The notes: generated by a model from the sequence alone, not told the origin. A stretch of 60,780 nucleotides of DNA from Bacillus sp. 7884-1 (GCF_002272245.1 NZ_NPDD01000198.1:1-60780); one strand, 5' to 3'. Counted from the first letter of the stretch, positions 17,918 to 27,598 are shown. Numbers and translations: made by a program.

Positions 17918-18468
17918 CTGGAGCGATAGAAAATTTATTTACATCCAGTGGCCCCTTTGCCATCGTTGTTAGTATCATTATTAATATTGTAATCAGTATA
18001 GCTGGGGTGATCCCAAGCGTTTTTATTACTGGTGCCAATATTACCTTTTTTGGATTTCACACTGGTTTGATCATCTCTTTTATAGGAGAGTGTATTGGAG
18101 CAGCTTTCAGTTTTTGGTTATATCGAAAAGGGATTAAAACTTTAAATCCCTCACTTTTAAACAAAAACAAATGGTTACAAAAACTTCAACAAACCCAAGG
18201 CTGGGATTCATTTGTTATTATCCTAGTATTGAGAGTTCTACCGTTTATCCCTTCTGGATTGATTAATCTAGCAGCAGCTATCAGCAAAACCAGTATTCTT
18301 ACTTTTATTGTTGCTAGTTCTCTAGGGAAATTACCTGCCCTTTTAATAGAAGCATACGCTATTAAACAGGTATTGGAATCATCAAATGATGTAAAGGCTA
18401 TATTAGCAATAATTGCCCTTTTTATTCTTGTCATATATCTCTTTCAAAAAAGAAGGAAACAAAATTGA
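17914..18468 (+). CDS. VTT-domain (TVP38/TMEM64, DedA-like) membrane protein
   Basis: The protein has 184 residues with about five hydrophobic segments. The VTT-type core is visible as PSVFITGANITFFG, GECIGAAFSFWLYRKG and LRVLPFIPSGLINLAAAI. The family includes lipid transporters and scramblases and proteins of envelope homeostasis. It is translationally coupled to the response regulator (ATGA overlap) and overlaps the next gene's longest frame, so it belongs to the TCS operon. Confidence 0.85.
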   Translation: MTGAIENLFTSSGPFAIVVSIIINIVISIAGVIPSVFITGANITFFGFHTGLIISFIGECIGAAFSFWLYRKGIKTLNPSLLNKNKWLQKLQQTQGWDSFVIILVLRVLPFIPSGLINLAAAISKTSILTFIVASSLGKLPALLIEAYAIKQVLESSNDVKAILAIIALFILVIYLFQKRRKQN

Positions 18469-18491
18469 TTTATCATTATGGAGGTAACAAC

Positions 18492-19418
18492 GTGAAACAT
18501 TTTAAATGGCTGTTCTCTATTTCCTTAATCAGTGTTATTCTTGCTGCTTGTTCGGATAAAGAGACGCAAAATACAGAGACATTTGAAGAAGCAAAAGATG
18601 TAAAGATTGAGCATATCCACGGTTTAGGATATGCAGGAAATAATAACGAACTGTATTTGGCTACCCATGATGGATTAGTCCGCTATTCTGATAATGAATG
18701 GTATGCTATTACAAAGAACAAGCATGATTATATGGGTTTCCAAGCTGTTGATACAGGTTTCTATTCTAGTGGTCATCCTGAACCTGGTTCTGATTTAAAG
18801 AACCCTCTGGGCTTAGTAAAAAGCACTGATGAAGGTAAGTCTTTCGAGAAACTGGCTTTTTACGGAGAAACAGATTTTCACTATATGGCTGCTGGATTTA
18901 ATAGTCATACGATTTATGCGATTAATGAGACACCTAATTCACAGTTAGAAACTGGTTTATACTATTCAAAAGATGAGGGTAAGACTTGGAAACAAAGTAA
19001 AATGCAAGGTTTTTCCGCTAGTTCCATTGGCAATATTGCCACTCACCCAACAGAATCAAATTTGATTGGCATTTCAACAGATAAAGGCTTATATCTTTCA
19101 GATAATAATGGCGATCAATTTAAGGTCGTTGCTCAAGAAGTACCAGTAACCACACTAGAATTTCAAGAAGATACAATGTTATATTTTGCTATGAATGATG
19201 ACAAAGCTGGACTTTATAAACAGGAGTTATCAACTCAAAATGTGACCGAGATTCCCGTACCAGAAGAGATAAATGATAATAATCCAATTATGTTTATTAC
19301 TTCAAACCCTAAAAACAGAGACGAAATTACAGTCATTACTCTCAAAAATGATATTTACCAAACCCAGGATAACGGTGGTACCTGGGACGCTATAATAGAG
19401 GGCGGAAACATACAATAA
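18492..19418 (+). CDS. BNR/sialidase-like propeller lipoprotein (F510_1955 family)
   Basis: The protein has 308 residues from the GTG at 18492, which follows GGAGG; the in-frame ATG at 18465 is too far upstream. A lipobox (VILAACS) marks it as a surface lipoprotein. The mature part has BNR/Asp-box repeats typical of beta-propellers (STDEGKSF, SKDEGKTW, SDNNGDQF, TQDNGGTW) and begins with an HIHGLGY segment. NCBI calls related proteins F510_1955 family glycosylhydrolases, but I see no glycosidase active site that can be assigned with confidence. It is the last gene of the TCS operon. Confidence 0.85.
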   Translation: MKHFKWLFSISLISVILAACSDKETQNTETFEEAKDVKIEHIHGLGYAGNNNELYLATHDGLVRYSDNEWYAITKNKHDYMGFQAVDTGFYSSGHPEPGSDLKNPLGLVKSTDEGKSFEKLAFYGETDFHYMAAGFNSHTIYAINETPNSQLETGLYYSKDEGKTWKQSKMQGFSASSIGNIATHPTESNLIGISTDKGLYLSDNNGDQFKVVAQEVPVTTLEFQEDTMLYFAMNDDKAGLYKQELSTQNVTEIPVPEEINDNNPIMFITSNPKNRDEITVITLKNDIYQTQDNGGTWDAIIEGGNIQ

Positions 19419-19436
19419 TCATTAAAATAACATTAC

Positions 19437-19474
19437 AAAGAGGGTATAAATCACTTCGATTTTTCACCCTCTTT
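19437..19474 (+). terminator. Terminator of the two-component operon
   Basis: AAAGAGGGT and ACCCTCTTT pair in a 9-bp stem followed by TATTATG-rich sequence, 19 bp after the stop codon. Confidence 0.75.
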
Positions 19475-19510
19475 TATTATGACATTAGGGGCATTCCCCC
19501 CCTTTTCATA

Positions 19511-19528
19511 TTAACAAACGATTGTTAA
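19511..19528 (+). promoter_or_regulatory. Palindrome upstream of the Spo0E-like gene
   Basis: TTAACAA (19511-19517) and TTGTTAA (19522-19528) are exact complements around four bases. The position, 38 bp before the start codon, fits an operator for a dimeric repressor; the regulator is unknown. Confidence 0.45.
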
Positions 19529-19565
19529 AATCAGTAAATATATACAATTTTCAGGAGTTTATCAT

Positions 19566-19739
19566 ATGCCGTCTTCACCAATGTCTAATGAACAACGAGA
19601 TTTAATTAGGATAATTGAATTACTTCGGAGGGAGATGATTCAGACAGGAATTAAAGAAGGATTGACCAGTAAAAAACCAATTGAAATTAGTAGGAAATTG
19701 GATGTGTATATAGCAAAGTATCAAGCAATTTCCTTCTGA
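19566..19739 (+). CDS. Spo0E-like aspartyl-phosphate phosphatase
   Basis: The protein has 57 residues, two short helices with the family signature ISRKLDVYI (S-x-x-L-D) near the C-terminus and an IELLRREMIQTGIKEGL first helix. Family members dephosphorylate Spo0A~P or related regulators and delay sporulation. A CAGGAG site precedes the ATG. The gene stands alone between the TCS operon and the YVTN lipoprotein, with its own palindrome and terminator. Confidence 0.8.
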   Translation: MPSSPMSNEQRDLIRIIELLRREMIQTGIKEGLTSKKPIEISRKLDVYIAKYQAISF

Positions 19740-19826
19740 TAACAGAACATATTCAACATTACCTCTTATAACTTCTAATCTATCTTTATTAAGAGCTTAT
19801 CGAGATTTGATTTCAATAAATAGAGA

Positions 19827-19855
19827 AAATGACGTATGAAATTCATACGTCATTT
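19827..19855. terminator. Bidirectional terminator hairpin
   Basis: AAATGACGTATGAA and its exact complement form a 14-bp perfect stem with a one-base centre between the Spo0E-like gene and the convergent YVTN gene. Confidence 0.75.
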
Positions 19856-19953
19856 CTTATGACTTGTAACTGGAGCCCTTTAAGCTAAAATAGATCGTTT
19901 GGTTTTCAATAACAAGTATCCGATTGTCTATAACCGTTTCTTTGTTAAAAAAC

Positions 19954-21036
19954 TTACTTAAGAGTGATACCGTTTGGTTCCGTTCCAACCTCTATTGTCG
20001 CAATTACTTTATTTTCATTGTTGTCAATTACACTCACTGTATTTTCGTACATATTGGTTACATAAACAAACTGGTTATCATCACTTGTAACTATCCCATG
20101 AGCACCTTTACCAACCTTTATAGTCGTCACAATTTTTCTGGTCTCAAGATCAATTTTGGAGACGCTATCTGATGGATTTTCAGGCGTTCCTTGATTGGCC
20201 ACAAATGCATATTTACCGTCAGATTGAATGTAGACCTGGGCAGGACCTTCTCCTACTTGAACCTTTTCTACATTATCATTTTCAAGATTAATAATTGCTA
20301 ATGAATTTTCAGCATTCAATGTTACAACTAAATTTTTCCCATCTGGGGTAACGCTCGTTGTTACAGGTGTATTTCCTACTACAATTTTTTTGCTTTCTTT
20401 CATGCTCTCTAAATCAATCACACTAACAGTATCCTCGCCCATATTTGCAATGTATGCAGTCTTGCTATCGGCTGCGATTCTAAAACCGTGTGGGCCATTA
20501 CCTGTTGAGATGTTTTGAATCATTTTATATGTCGTTAAATCAATAACGGAAACATTGTTATCTTCATTGTTTGTCACTAATGCGTATTTCATATTTTCGG
20601 TAAACACAATGTGAGCTGGATGAGATCCCACCTCTACCTTGTTGATTAATTGGTCTGTTTCCACATCATAAAATAGAGCAAAACCATTCGTTTTTTCTTC
20701 ATGACCACTATCATGTCCCCCGTGCTCTCCTATTTCAGGAACAACAGTAGCCCCTAGTATTCTTCCATCAGGTGAAATTTGTACATTATGAACGGATCCT
20801 TCTATGTCTATTGATTTAATAGTTTTATTGGTTGCTGCATCAACTTTAGTAATTCCTCCATGTTCAGCTGTATAGACGAAATTTACTTTTTCATTTTTCG
20901 ATTCATCCTGGGCTGGTTGAGCATTGTTTGTAGGTTCTGTTGTTGTCTCCTTAGTTTGCTTATCGGTGGTATTACCACAAGCAACTAAAAATATGGATAG
21001 AAGAAAAAATAAGCTAATGTAAAAAAGTTTTTTCAT
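19954..21036 (-). CDS. YVTN beta-propeller lipoprotein with His-rich loop
   Basis: The protein has 360 residues. The signal peptide ends in a lipobox (IFLVACG). The mature chain has about seven YVTN/YncE blades (YALVTNNEDNNVSVIDL, TAYIANMGEDTVSVIDL, FVYVTNMYENTVSVID). A loop near residue 105 contains GEHGGHDSGHEE, five His in a short stretch, a likely metal site. The start has an AAGGAG site. The promoter is copy 3 of the tandem-repeat promoter, so the gene is probably controlled by the nearby response regulator. Propellers of this family include the secreted metal-related protein YncE, but its ligand is unknown. Confidence 0.85.
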   Translation of the reverse strand: MKKLFYISLFFLLSIFLVACGNTTDKQTKETTTEPTNNAQPAQDESKNEKVNFVYTAEHGGITKVDAATNKTIKSIDIEGSVHNVQISPDGRILGATVVPEIGEHGGHDSGHEEKTNGFALFYDVETDQLINKVEVGSHPAHIVFTENMKYALVTNNEDNNVSVIDLTTYKMIQNISTGNGPHGFRIAADSKTAYIANMGEDTVSVIDLESMKESKKIVVGNTPVTTSVTPDGKNLVVTLNAENSLAIINLENDNVEKVQVGEGPAQVYIQSDGKYAFVANQGTPENPSDSVSKIDLETRKIVTTIKVGKGAHGIVTSDDNQFVYVTNMYENTVSVIDNNENKVIATIEVGTEPNGITLK

Positions 21037-21066
21037 ATTAACACACTCCTTAATGTTGTTACTATA

Positions 21067-21101
21067 ACTGTAGTAAATATTTGTGCAGAAACTTTGAAGA
21101 A
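21067..21101 (-). promoter_or_regulatory. Tandem-repeat promoter, copy 3 (YVTN lipoprotein)
   Basis: On the minus strand TTCTTCA (21095-21101), four bases, TTCTGCA (21084-21090), eleven bases, then TACAGT (21067-21072). A TATAGT six bases further (21061-21066) is an alternative -10. Confidence 0.65.
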
Positions 21102-21201
21102 CCCGTCTTAATTTATGACAGTTTTATGAATTAACTATGTATCATTTCTATTTTCAAATTGGGAAAATTAAGTTTTACCAATACTACAAATTACCTAGTC
21201 G

Positions 21202-21236
21202 TTCTGCATAAATTCTGCACATTTATGTTGTAATAT
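21202..21236 (+). promoter_or_regulatory. Tandem-repeat promoter, copy 4 (ydhK)
   Basis: TTCTGCA (21202-21208), four bases, TTCTGCA (21213-21219), eleven bases, then TAATAT (21231-21236). The two heptamers are identical, which makes this the clearest copy. Confidence 0.72.
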
Positions 21237-21264
21237 GTGAGTAAATCAGTTTTAGGAGGTAATA

Positions 21265-21870
21265 ATGGTGAAAATGAAACGAACACTTTTATTTTTTCTT
21301 ACCCTGGTCATTGCCATCTTTTTAGCAGCGTGTTCCAATAATAATCAAGAGAGTGAACATGGTAATACGAATGACAGTGAGAACACAGAGCAAGAACAGG
21401 ATACTAGTAACGAAGGCCATGGAGGACATGCGGGAATGGATCATTCAGGTTCAGGTGAAGTTCCAGAAGGGTTAAAAGATGCTGAAAACCCTACCTTCAA
21501 AGTTGGAAGCCAAGCAATTATAAATGATGACCACATGGAAGGAATGAAAGGTGCAGAAGCAACCATTGTAGGAGCATATGATACAACAGTGTATACCATA
21601 TCGTATGAACCAACGACAGGTGGAGAAAGAGTAACAAATCACAAATGGATTATCCACGAAGAGATTAAAGATGCTAGTGACACACCATATAAACCTGGTG
21701 ATGAAGTTATCGTTGAGGCTGACCATATGGAAGGTATGGAAGGTGCAACTGCAACAATTGATTCAGCAGAGCAAACAACAGTTTACATGGTTGATTTCAC
21801 TCCGACAACTGGTGGAGAAAAAGTGACTAATCATCAATGGGTAACAGAAAGTGAACTTTCAGCTAAATAA
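21265..21870 (+). CDS. ydhK: YdhK-family lipoprotein (two DUF1541 repeats)
   Basis: The protein has 201 residues with lipobox IFLAACS. A linker rich in Asn, Glu, Gly and His (EGHGGHAGMDHSGSGEVPEG) leads to two tandem domains of about 60 residues each, with HMEGMKGAEATI and HMEGMEGATATI and shared endings VYTISYEPTTGGERVTNH and VYMVDFTPTTGGEKVTNH. The family is often found beside copper-export genes in Bacilli; the His/Met residues in each repeat suggest metal binding, which is an inference. AGGAGG precedes the ATG. Confidence 0.9.
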   Translation: MVKMKRTLLFFLTLVIAIFLAACSNNNQESEHGNTNDSENTEQEQDTSNEGHGGHAGMDHSGSGEVPEGLKDAENPTFKVGSQAIINDDHMEGMKGAEATIVGAYDTTVYTISYEPTTGGERVTNHKWIIHEEIKDASDTPYKPGDEVIVEADHMEGMEGATATIDSAEQTTVYMVDFTPTTGGEKVTNHQWVTESELSAK

Positions 21871-21999
21871 AACATACAAAAAAGATTATCTTGGGCATTC
21901 CTTTCAACAAGGGATGCCTAAAATAATTAAAGTGATGGCTTTAACATCGCTACATAGGATGAGAAAACAATTATAGTTCATAACAAAGGAGAATATTTT

Positions 22000-22197
22000 A
22001 TGACTAATCGAGAAACACCTCCCAGCACACCTCGCTGGGTGAAAGTCTTTGGTATTATTGCAATCGTTCTAATTCTACTGTTTGTCATACTGAAACTTAC
22101 TGGCATCGGTGGTAACCACGATCCTGGTCGCCACTTTTCTTCAAATGAAAATGACCAATATATTCAGCAATTTGAAAAAAGGATACACAACCTATGA
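22000..22197 (+). CDS. Small single-span membrane protein
   Basis: The protein has 65 residues: a Pro/Thr-rich N-terminus, one span at about 16-32, and a short extracytoplasmic tail with GNHDPGRHFSS, which has two His. AAAGGAG precedes the ATG. It overlaps the next gene by four bases (ATGA), so the two are translationally coupled and probably act together. The family is unnamed to me. Confidence 0.65.
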   Translation: MTNRETPPSTPRWVKVFGIIAIVLILLFVILKLTGIGGNHDPGRHFSSNENDQYIQQFEKRIHNL

Positions 22198-22721
22198 CAA
22201 TGGCACCACGTCTTCGCAAATTTGCTCTAATGGTGCATATCACTTCCTCAGTCGGCTGGATAGGTGCAGTTGTTGGGTTCCTAGTTCTTGCCATCACTGG
22301 TCTTACCAGTCAGGATGACCAAATGATACGTGCGGCCTATATTTCGATGGAGTTAACGGCTTATTTCGCCATTGTCCCATTAAGCCTTGCCTCGCTTTTG
22401 AGCGGACTTGTCCAGTCGCTAGGAACCCAGTGGGGCTTATTCCGCCACTATTGGGTTCTGGTGAAATTTCTGTTAACCATCATTGCGACCATCGTTTTAC
22501 TATTGCAACTGGAGCCAATTAGCTACATAGCAAGCAAAGCAGCAGAGACTACATTGTCGAGTTCTGACCTGAGAAACGCAAGACTGTCACTCGTTGTCCA
22601 CTCTATTGGCGGACTATTGGTGCTTCTCGTGGTCACTTCGCTATCGGTTTACAAACCTCGTGGGCTAACCCGTTATGGGTGGCGTAAACAACATAAACAA
22701 AGCAATAAGTCATATTCATAG
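22194..22721 (+). CDS. DUF2269-like integral membrane protein
   Basis: The protein has 175 residues with four predicted spans. The conserved opening FALMVHITSSVGWIGAVVGFL, with His in span 1, and a His in the last span (VVHSIGG) recall small haem- or metal-binding membrane proteins such as CopD/DUF2269. It may relay electrons or metal at the membrane; this is inference. It is coupled to the upstream small protein and ends at a strong terminator. Confidence 0.72.
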   Translation: MTMAPRLRKFALMVHITSSVGWIGAVVGFLVLAITGLTSQDDQMIRAAYISMELTAYFAIVPLSLASLLSGLVQSLGTQWGLFRHYWVLVKFLLTIIATIVLLLQLEPISYIASKAAETTLSSSDLRNARLSLVVHSIGGLLVLLVVTSLSVYKPRGLTRYGWRKQHKQSNKSYS

Positions 22722-22737
22722 TAGATAAAACAAAGAG

Positions 22738-22769
22738 GCCGCATTTATTTATTGAAATGCGGCTTTTTT
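22738..22769 (+). terminator. Terminator of the ydhK-DUF2269 group
   Basis: GCCGCATTT and AAATGCGGC form a 9-bp stem followed by TTTTTTAT, 17 bp after the stop. Confidence 0.85.
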
Positions 22770-22791
22770 ATAAAAAAAGCATTCCAAGATA

Positions 22792-23739
22792 TTAACTTGA
22801 AATGCCTCCTAAATCTTTATGTACTTGTTTTAATGTAGGATAATAAACCTGATAATTGTTTTTTCCTAGCTTTTTTGCTTCATACATGGGCATATCAGCT
22901 TGTTTGATTAACGAAGATGATGTGTCAACTCCATTGTTGGAAAAGGTTATGCCAATACTCGTACTAAGATTAACTTTATTGTGATTGATAATAAATGGGG
23001 TTTGAATGACTTTAAGAAGTTTTCCTGCAATCCTAACCGTTTCTAAATGAGAAACTTGAGGGATTAATATAATGAACTCATCACCTGCAAACCTCGCAAG
23101 AAGGTCTTTCTCTCTTAAACAATTTTTTAATCGTTGGACAACCTCAATTAAAACGATGTCGCCTGCGTCGTGACCAAATTCATCGTTAACCTGCTTAAAG
23201 CCATCTAAATCCAAGAATAAAACGGAAAATTGACTTTTATTCTTCTTATGACGTTGTATTTCTACATCTATTGTTTTCAATAACATGCACCTATTCGCTG
23301 CACCCGTTAATGGGTCATAATACGCCATCTTTTCTATATTTTCATAGGCTTGTTCTAACTTAAGTTTGTTCTTTTTTAACCTTTTTGACATCAAACCAAC
23401 GGTATAAGAAATTAAAAAGCTAAGCGTTAGTTGCATCATCATGGATGCTATAACTTCTACAGTCATACCGTGGAAATGAAAATAATATTCGAAGGTTATA
23501 TGAACAAATTGTAATAGAAAACTAGATATAATTGCTCCCCGAATTTCAAAATAATATGCAAATGCAATAGGAGGAAGGATATAAACACTTCAAATCATAT
23601 CCAATATATAATGTTCGGCATAGGTCCCAAATGATGAACTAATAAGTGGATAAATAGCTAAGGGAAACAGAGATGTAATAATAACTGGGATCCAAATCTT
23701 TAAAGGAATGGTACGAATTAATGCTACATTTTTATGCAT
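22792..23739 (-). pseudogene. Membrane GGDEF protein split by an in-frame TGA
   Basis: The 5' part (from the ATG at 23739) encodes two hydrophobic segments and stops at TGA (23590-23592). The same frame continues without a shift through more hydrophobic segments into a full GGDEF domain with DPLTGAANR, FLDLDGFKQVND and FAGDEFIIL (AGDEF in place of GGDEF). The stop sits where Trp is likely (IxSVYILPP), so a single TGG to TGA change explains it. The downstream part could be translated from 23466 as a truncated cyclase with one span. Probably inactive or altered in c-di-GMP synthesis. Confidence 0.8.
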
Positions 23740-23919
23740 TGCAATGTCCCTTTCGGTGTCGAACCGTTTATGTGAGAATTTTATGTATAACCCCATGAAT
23801 TTACTAAATACCTAGCTAATAATACTCTATTTATCTTCGTAGAGTAAATAGGGAAATTAATACATCAATGAAGTGATTTTAATTATTAATAAACGACATG
23901 TCTTTCCATGTCGAATTAG

Positions 23920-24264
23920 TTAAATCATTTTACTCAAGACCCACATGGATATACTAAAAAAACCAATAATCCCAAAGAAACAAAACAGCATATTTACATC
24001 ATTTCTTCTTTGTAATTTTCGGTATTTATTATAGCTTATCTCCCCTTTAGCAAATCTTAATCCATTAATATTTGGTTCCACAGAATAAAGTGCACCGTCT
24101 TTATCTCCGAGGATTACGTTGGAAATTAAAGCGACACCCTTTGCTCCTGCAGCGTTACCATTATCCAAATATTCCACTCTTACAAATTTGTATAAGGAGT
24201 ACTTTTGTATTTCTTCAGTCATTTTATTAGCTAGTTGCTCAATGTAATTGTTAGAAAAACACAC
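23920..24264 (-). CDS. Small protein with C-terminal membrane span, unknown
   Basis: The protein has about 114 residues from a GTG at 24264 with GAGGTGA six bases before it; a GTG three codons earlier is also possible. The N-terminal two thirds are soluble with a KGVALISNVILGDKDG segment, and a single span lies near the C-terminus (LFCFFGIIGFFSISMWVL). No family is recognised. Confidence 0.55.
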   Translation of the reverse strand: MCFSNNYIEQLANKMTEEIQKYSLYKFVRVEYLDNGNAAGAKGVALISNVILGDKDGALYSVEPNINGLRFAKGEISYNKYRKLQRRNDVNMLFCFFGIIGFFSISMWVLSKMI

Positions 24265-24399
24265 TAGTATCACCTCATTTGCATTTTTAATTTTATTCCT
24301 TTATCCGATGACCACCGACTTTTCATCTATACAAGTAATTTGCCTTAAACCAACTTATATTATTATTCTATGAACCTATATGAAAATTGTCAAAAAAAT

Positions 24400-24425
24400 C
24401 AGCAGGCATTCTAAGAAACCTGCTG
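24400..24425 (-). terminator. Terminator of the copper operon
   Basis: CAGCAGG and CCTGCTG form a 7-bp stem followed on the minus strand by ATTTTTTTG, just past the reductase-like gene. Confidence 0.8.
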
Positions 24426-24437
24426 TGAGCATTTAAG

Positions 24438-25055
24438 CTAACTTATCAATAAACTTCTATCTATCCGTTTCACAAATTTATGGAATGCTTCCCGTTTCTT
24501 ACCCATTTGTGAATATAGAGCAATTATCTTTTCTACCGCATCGTACAGTTTTTCTGGTGTTAGATTTTCCAGTAATAAGATACCGACTTCTGCATCTTTC
24601 CCTTTTGCTTTGCCTCCTACATATAAATTATAATGATCTCTAATTTTCATAACGCCTATGTCACTTAACATTGGTTCTCCACAACCTATAGGACATCCTG
24701 TATAAGCGACTTTAAGTGTAAATGGAACAGGTTTACCTGCGATACGGCGATTTAACTCTTTCGCCACTGGCATCCCTACCTCTTCTTCTCCTTTGCAAAA
24801 ATTGCAGGTCCTCAAGCTCTTTACGAAGTTTCCGACTGGATAAGACTCCAATCCAACTTCTTTAAATTCCGCAATTATTTCTTCTTGTTTCTCAGCAGGT
24901 ATTTCTATATACAGTTGTTGAAATGTCGTTAGCTCAAGTTCTTCATCTTCATCCATATATTTAGAGATTGTAACCAGTTGCTTTGAGTTCAGCTTTGCAC
25001 CAAACCCAATTCCCCCATTTATGGCGATCTTAACTTTTTTAACATCATTCCCCAT
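24438..25055 (-). CDS. Sirohaem nitrite/sulfite reductase-like protein (short form)
   Basis: The protein has 205 residues, about a third of a classical reductase. An N-terminal ferredoxin-like half domain (about 1-70) is followed by a cluster-binding region with CNFCKG and YTGCPIGCGEP, four Cys that could hold a 4Fe-4S cluster next to sirohaem. Only one structural repeat is present, so it is not a full assimilatory enzyme. It starts 45 bp after copA and shares its terminator, so it is probably part of the copper operon. Its role there is unknown. Confidence 0.72.
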   Translation of the reverse strand: MGNDVKKVKIAINGGIGFGAKLNSKQLVTISKYMDEDEELELTTFQQLYIEIPAEKQEEIIAEFKEVGLESYPVGNFVKSLRTCNFCKGEEEVGMPVAKELNRRIAGKPVPFTLKVAYTGCPIGCGEPMLSDIGVMKIRDHYNLYVGGKAKGKDAEVGILLLENLTPEKLYDAVEKIIALYSQMGKKREAFHKFVKRIDRSLLIS

Positions 25056-25099
25056 TTAAATTTCTCCCCTATCCGTTAGTCTCATTTTTATATTTATGA

Positions 25100-27514
25100 T
25101 TAGAGCTTTACTCTTTGGAGACGTAAAGCATTTAATACAACCGATACTGAGCTGAAGGCCATTGCAGCACCAGCGAGCCAAGGTGCCAAAAGACCAATCG
25201 CTGCAATTGGGATACCTATAACATTGTAAGCGAAAGCCCAAAATAGGTTTTGCTTTATATTTCGAATGGTTTTTTTGCTCATGATAATAGCATCAGCGAT
25301 GGTATTTAAATCTCCGCTAATAAGGGTGATGTCAGCTGCTTCCATTGCCACATCCGTTCCAGTACCTAAAGCCATTCCAATATCAGCCACAGCGAGAGCT
25401 GGAGCGTCATTAATCCCATCACCGACCATTGCTACCTTTCTTCCATCTTTTTGAAGTTTCTTCACTTCATCGGCTTTACCCTCTGGAAGAACCTCAGCAA
25501 TGACATGATCTATGCCAACCTCTTTCCCAATGGCCTCGGCAGTCCTCTTATTATCACCCGTGATCATGACAACGTTAATTTTTAGGTCTTTTAATCGGCG
25601 AACGGCTTCTTTTGAAGTTTCTTTAATGGTGTCTGCTACGGCAACAATCCCATTGTAGTTTCCATCAATAGCAACAATCATCGCCGTTTTCCCGTTACTT
25701 TCAAGGCTTTCCATATCAGATATTGCTTTAGTAATATCTATATTTTCTCTTCCCATGAGCCTTCTGGTACCGATTAGAATCCTTTTATTCTCAACAACTG
25801 CACTTATACCATAACCAGGAATTGCTTCAAATTGTTGAACTTCTTTTAATGAGATATTCTTCTCCTTTATCCCTTGGACAATGGCTTGTGCTAAAGGATG
25901 CTCTGATTGATTTTCAGCAGAACCTATAAGGGACAAGAACTCTTCTTCTACCATATTTTCATGTAAAATAACATCTGTTAATTGTGGAGTACCTTTAGTA
26001 ATCGTGCCTGTTTTATCTAAGATTACAGTATCAATGTGATGTGTTGTTTCAAGGTGTTCTCCACCTTTAAAAAGAATACCGAATTCTGCTGCTCGCCCTG
26101 AACCAGCCATAATGGATGTTGGTGTAGCAAGACCGAGTGCACAAGGGCAGGCTATAACTAGAATAGCAATTAATTTTTCAAGAGCTTCTGCAAACTCTCC
26201 AGGACTAATCCATATATACCAGACTAAGAAAGTTACAACAGCAATCCCTACAACAATTGGAACAAAGATTCCTGAAATTTGATCAGCAAGGCGTTGAATG
26301 GGTGCCTTTGAACCTTGTGCTTCCTCGACCACTTTAATAATTTGTGATAACGCTGTGTCTCTACCGACTTTTGTAGCTTTAATTTTTAAGAAACCATTTT
26401 TATTAATGGTAGCACCAATAACCGTATCACCAACTGTTTTGTCCACTGGCACACTTTCACCTGTAAGCATGGATTCATCCAGTGCGGAACGCCCTTCGAT
26501 GATTTCGCCGTCTACTGGTACTTTTTCGCCAGGTTTTACGTAAACAATGTCACCTACAACTACTTCTTCAAGAGGTACTTCTTTCTCCACTCCATCTCGA
26601 ACAACAATGGCGGTTTTAGCTTGAAGCCCCATTAACTTTTTAATGGCTTCTGACGAACGTCCCTTTGCTTTTGCTTCAAATAACTTACCCAATATGATTA
26701 AGGTAATTAGAATCGCACTCGTTTCATAATACAGTTCAACCATATGTCCATGAGAGCCTATGGATTTAATGGTCATATATAAACTATAGAAGTAGGCTGC
26801 TGATGTTCCAAGTGCAACTAGAACATCCATGTTCGCACTTTTATTTCTTAAGGCTTTATATGCCCCAACATAAAACTGTTTACCGATTATAAATTGAACT
26901 GGTGTTGCTAGTGCTAATTGTACCCATGGATTCATTAGTAAATCTGGTAAGTAAATAAACGAAGTAAAGGTGAAATGGCTAACCATGGACCACAATAATG
27001 GAAAAGACAAAATGGCTGAAAAGATAAATTTGCTTTGTTGTTCTTTTATAGCTTTCTGTCGGTGATCTATGTTTTCTTCCTTATCCTCTTTTGCAATAGC
27101 TCCATATCCTAACTTTTCAACACGTTTAACAATATCTTGGGTACCAATTAAAGAGGGATTATATTCGACTGTCGCCTTTTCTAAAGCTAAATTCACCGTG
27201 GCATTGCTTACACCTTCTAATTTGTTCAGGCCTTTTTCGATTCTAGTTGCACAGGCAGCACAAGTCATTCCAGTAATATCAAATTCTTTTTTCTCCGATA
27301 CAACATCGTATCCTAAATCCTGAATCTTCTTTTGAAAATCCTGTTCAGACACCACTTCAGGGTCATATTTTATGGTGGACTTTTCAAGTGCTAAATTAAC
27401 ATTCGCTTCTTGTACGCCTTCCATTTTTTTAAGCCCTTTTTCAATTCTTAATGCACACGCAGCACAGGTCATTCCTGTAATTTGAAAATTTGTTTCTTTT
27501 ATTTCATTAGTCAT
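25100..27514 (-). CDS. copA: Copper-exporting P1B-type ATPase
   Basis: The protein has 804 residues. Two N-terminal heavy-metal domains carry [15 protein letters not shown] and [15 protein letters not shown]. The membrane part has eight spans with the CPC site in [12 protein letters not shown]; the phosphorylation motif [13 protein letters not shown] and [10 protein letters not shown] are intact. It pumps Cu(I) out using ATP. The ATG at 27514 follows AAGGTG. It lies downstream of csoR and copZ and has a second CsoR-type site before it, so it is copper-induced. Confidence 0.97.
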   Translation of the reverse strand: MTNEIKETNFQITGMTCAACALRIEKGLKKMEGVQEANVNLALEKSTIKYDPEVVSEQDFQKKIQDLGYDVVSEKKEFDITGMTCAACATRIEKGLNKLEGVSNATVNLALEKATVEYNPSLIGTQDIVKRVEKLGYGAIAKEDKEENIDHRQKAIKEQQSKFIFSAILSFPLLWSMVSHFTFTSFIYLPDLLMNPWVQLALATPVQFIIGKQFYVGAYKALRNKSANMDVLVALGTSAAYFYSLYMTIKSIGSHGHMVELYYETSAILITLIILGKLFEAKAKGRSSEAIKKLMGLQAKTAIVVRDGVEKEVPLEEVVVGDIVYVKPGEKVPVDGEIIEGRSALDESMLTGESVPVDKTVGDTVIGATINKNGFLKIKATKVGRDTALSQIIKVVEEAQGSKAPIQRLADQISGIFVPIVVGIAVVTFLVWYIWISPGEFAEALEKLIAILVIACPCALGLATPTSIMAGSGRAAEFGILFKGGEHLETTHHIDTVILDKTGTITKGTPQLTDVILHENMVEEEFLSLIGSAENQSEHPLAQAIVQGIKEKNISLKEVQQFEAIPGYGISAVVENKRILIGTRRLMGRENIDITKAISDMESLESNGKTAMIVAIDGNYNGIVAVADTIKETSKEAVRRLKDLKINVVMITGDNKRTAEAIGKEVGIDHVIAEVLPEGKADEVKKLQKDGRKVAMVGDGINDAPALAVADIGMALGTGTDVAMEAADITLISGDLNTIADAIIMSKKTIRNIKQNLFWAFAYNVIGIPIAAIGLLAPWLAGAAMAFSSVSVVLNALRLQRVKL

Positions 27515-27530
27515 CAATGTTCACACCTTT

Positions 27531-27550
27531 CATACGGGTAGGGGGTATAT
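27531..27550 (-). promoter_or_regulatory. Second CsoR-type operator, between copZ and copA
   Basis: The sequence CATACGGGTAGGGGGTATAT contains the TACxxxxxxGGGGGTA core typical of CsoR sites. It lies 16 bp before copA and would allow separate copper control of the pump. Confidence 0.6.
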
Positions 27551-27598
27551 ATTTTTGTTAAAGATAACGTGCTGTTGTAAGCACGTTACCTGTTTATC

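Noticed and set aside
21871..21999. Tandem-repeat promoter before the DUF2269 pair
   Set aside because: TATAGT at 21972-21977 is a possible -10, but the expected heptamers are absent; read-through from ydhK or another promoter is more likely.
23590..23592. TGA as selenocysteine or recoded Trp
   Set aside because: No SECIS-like hairpin or selenoprotein family fits the GGDEF sensor, and TGA is used as a normal stop in many intact genes here, so recoding is unlikely.
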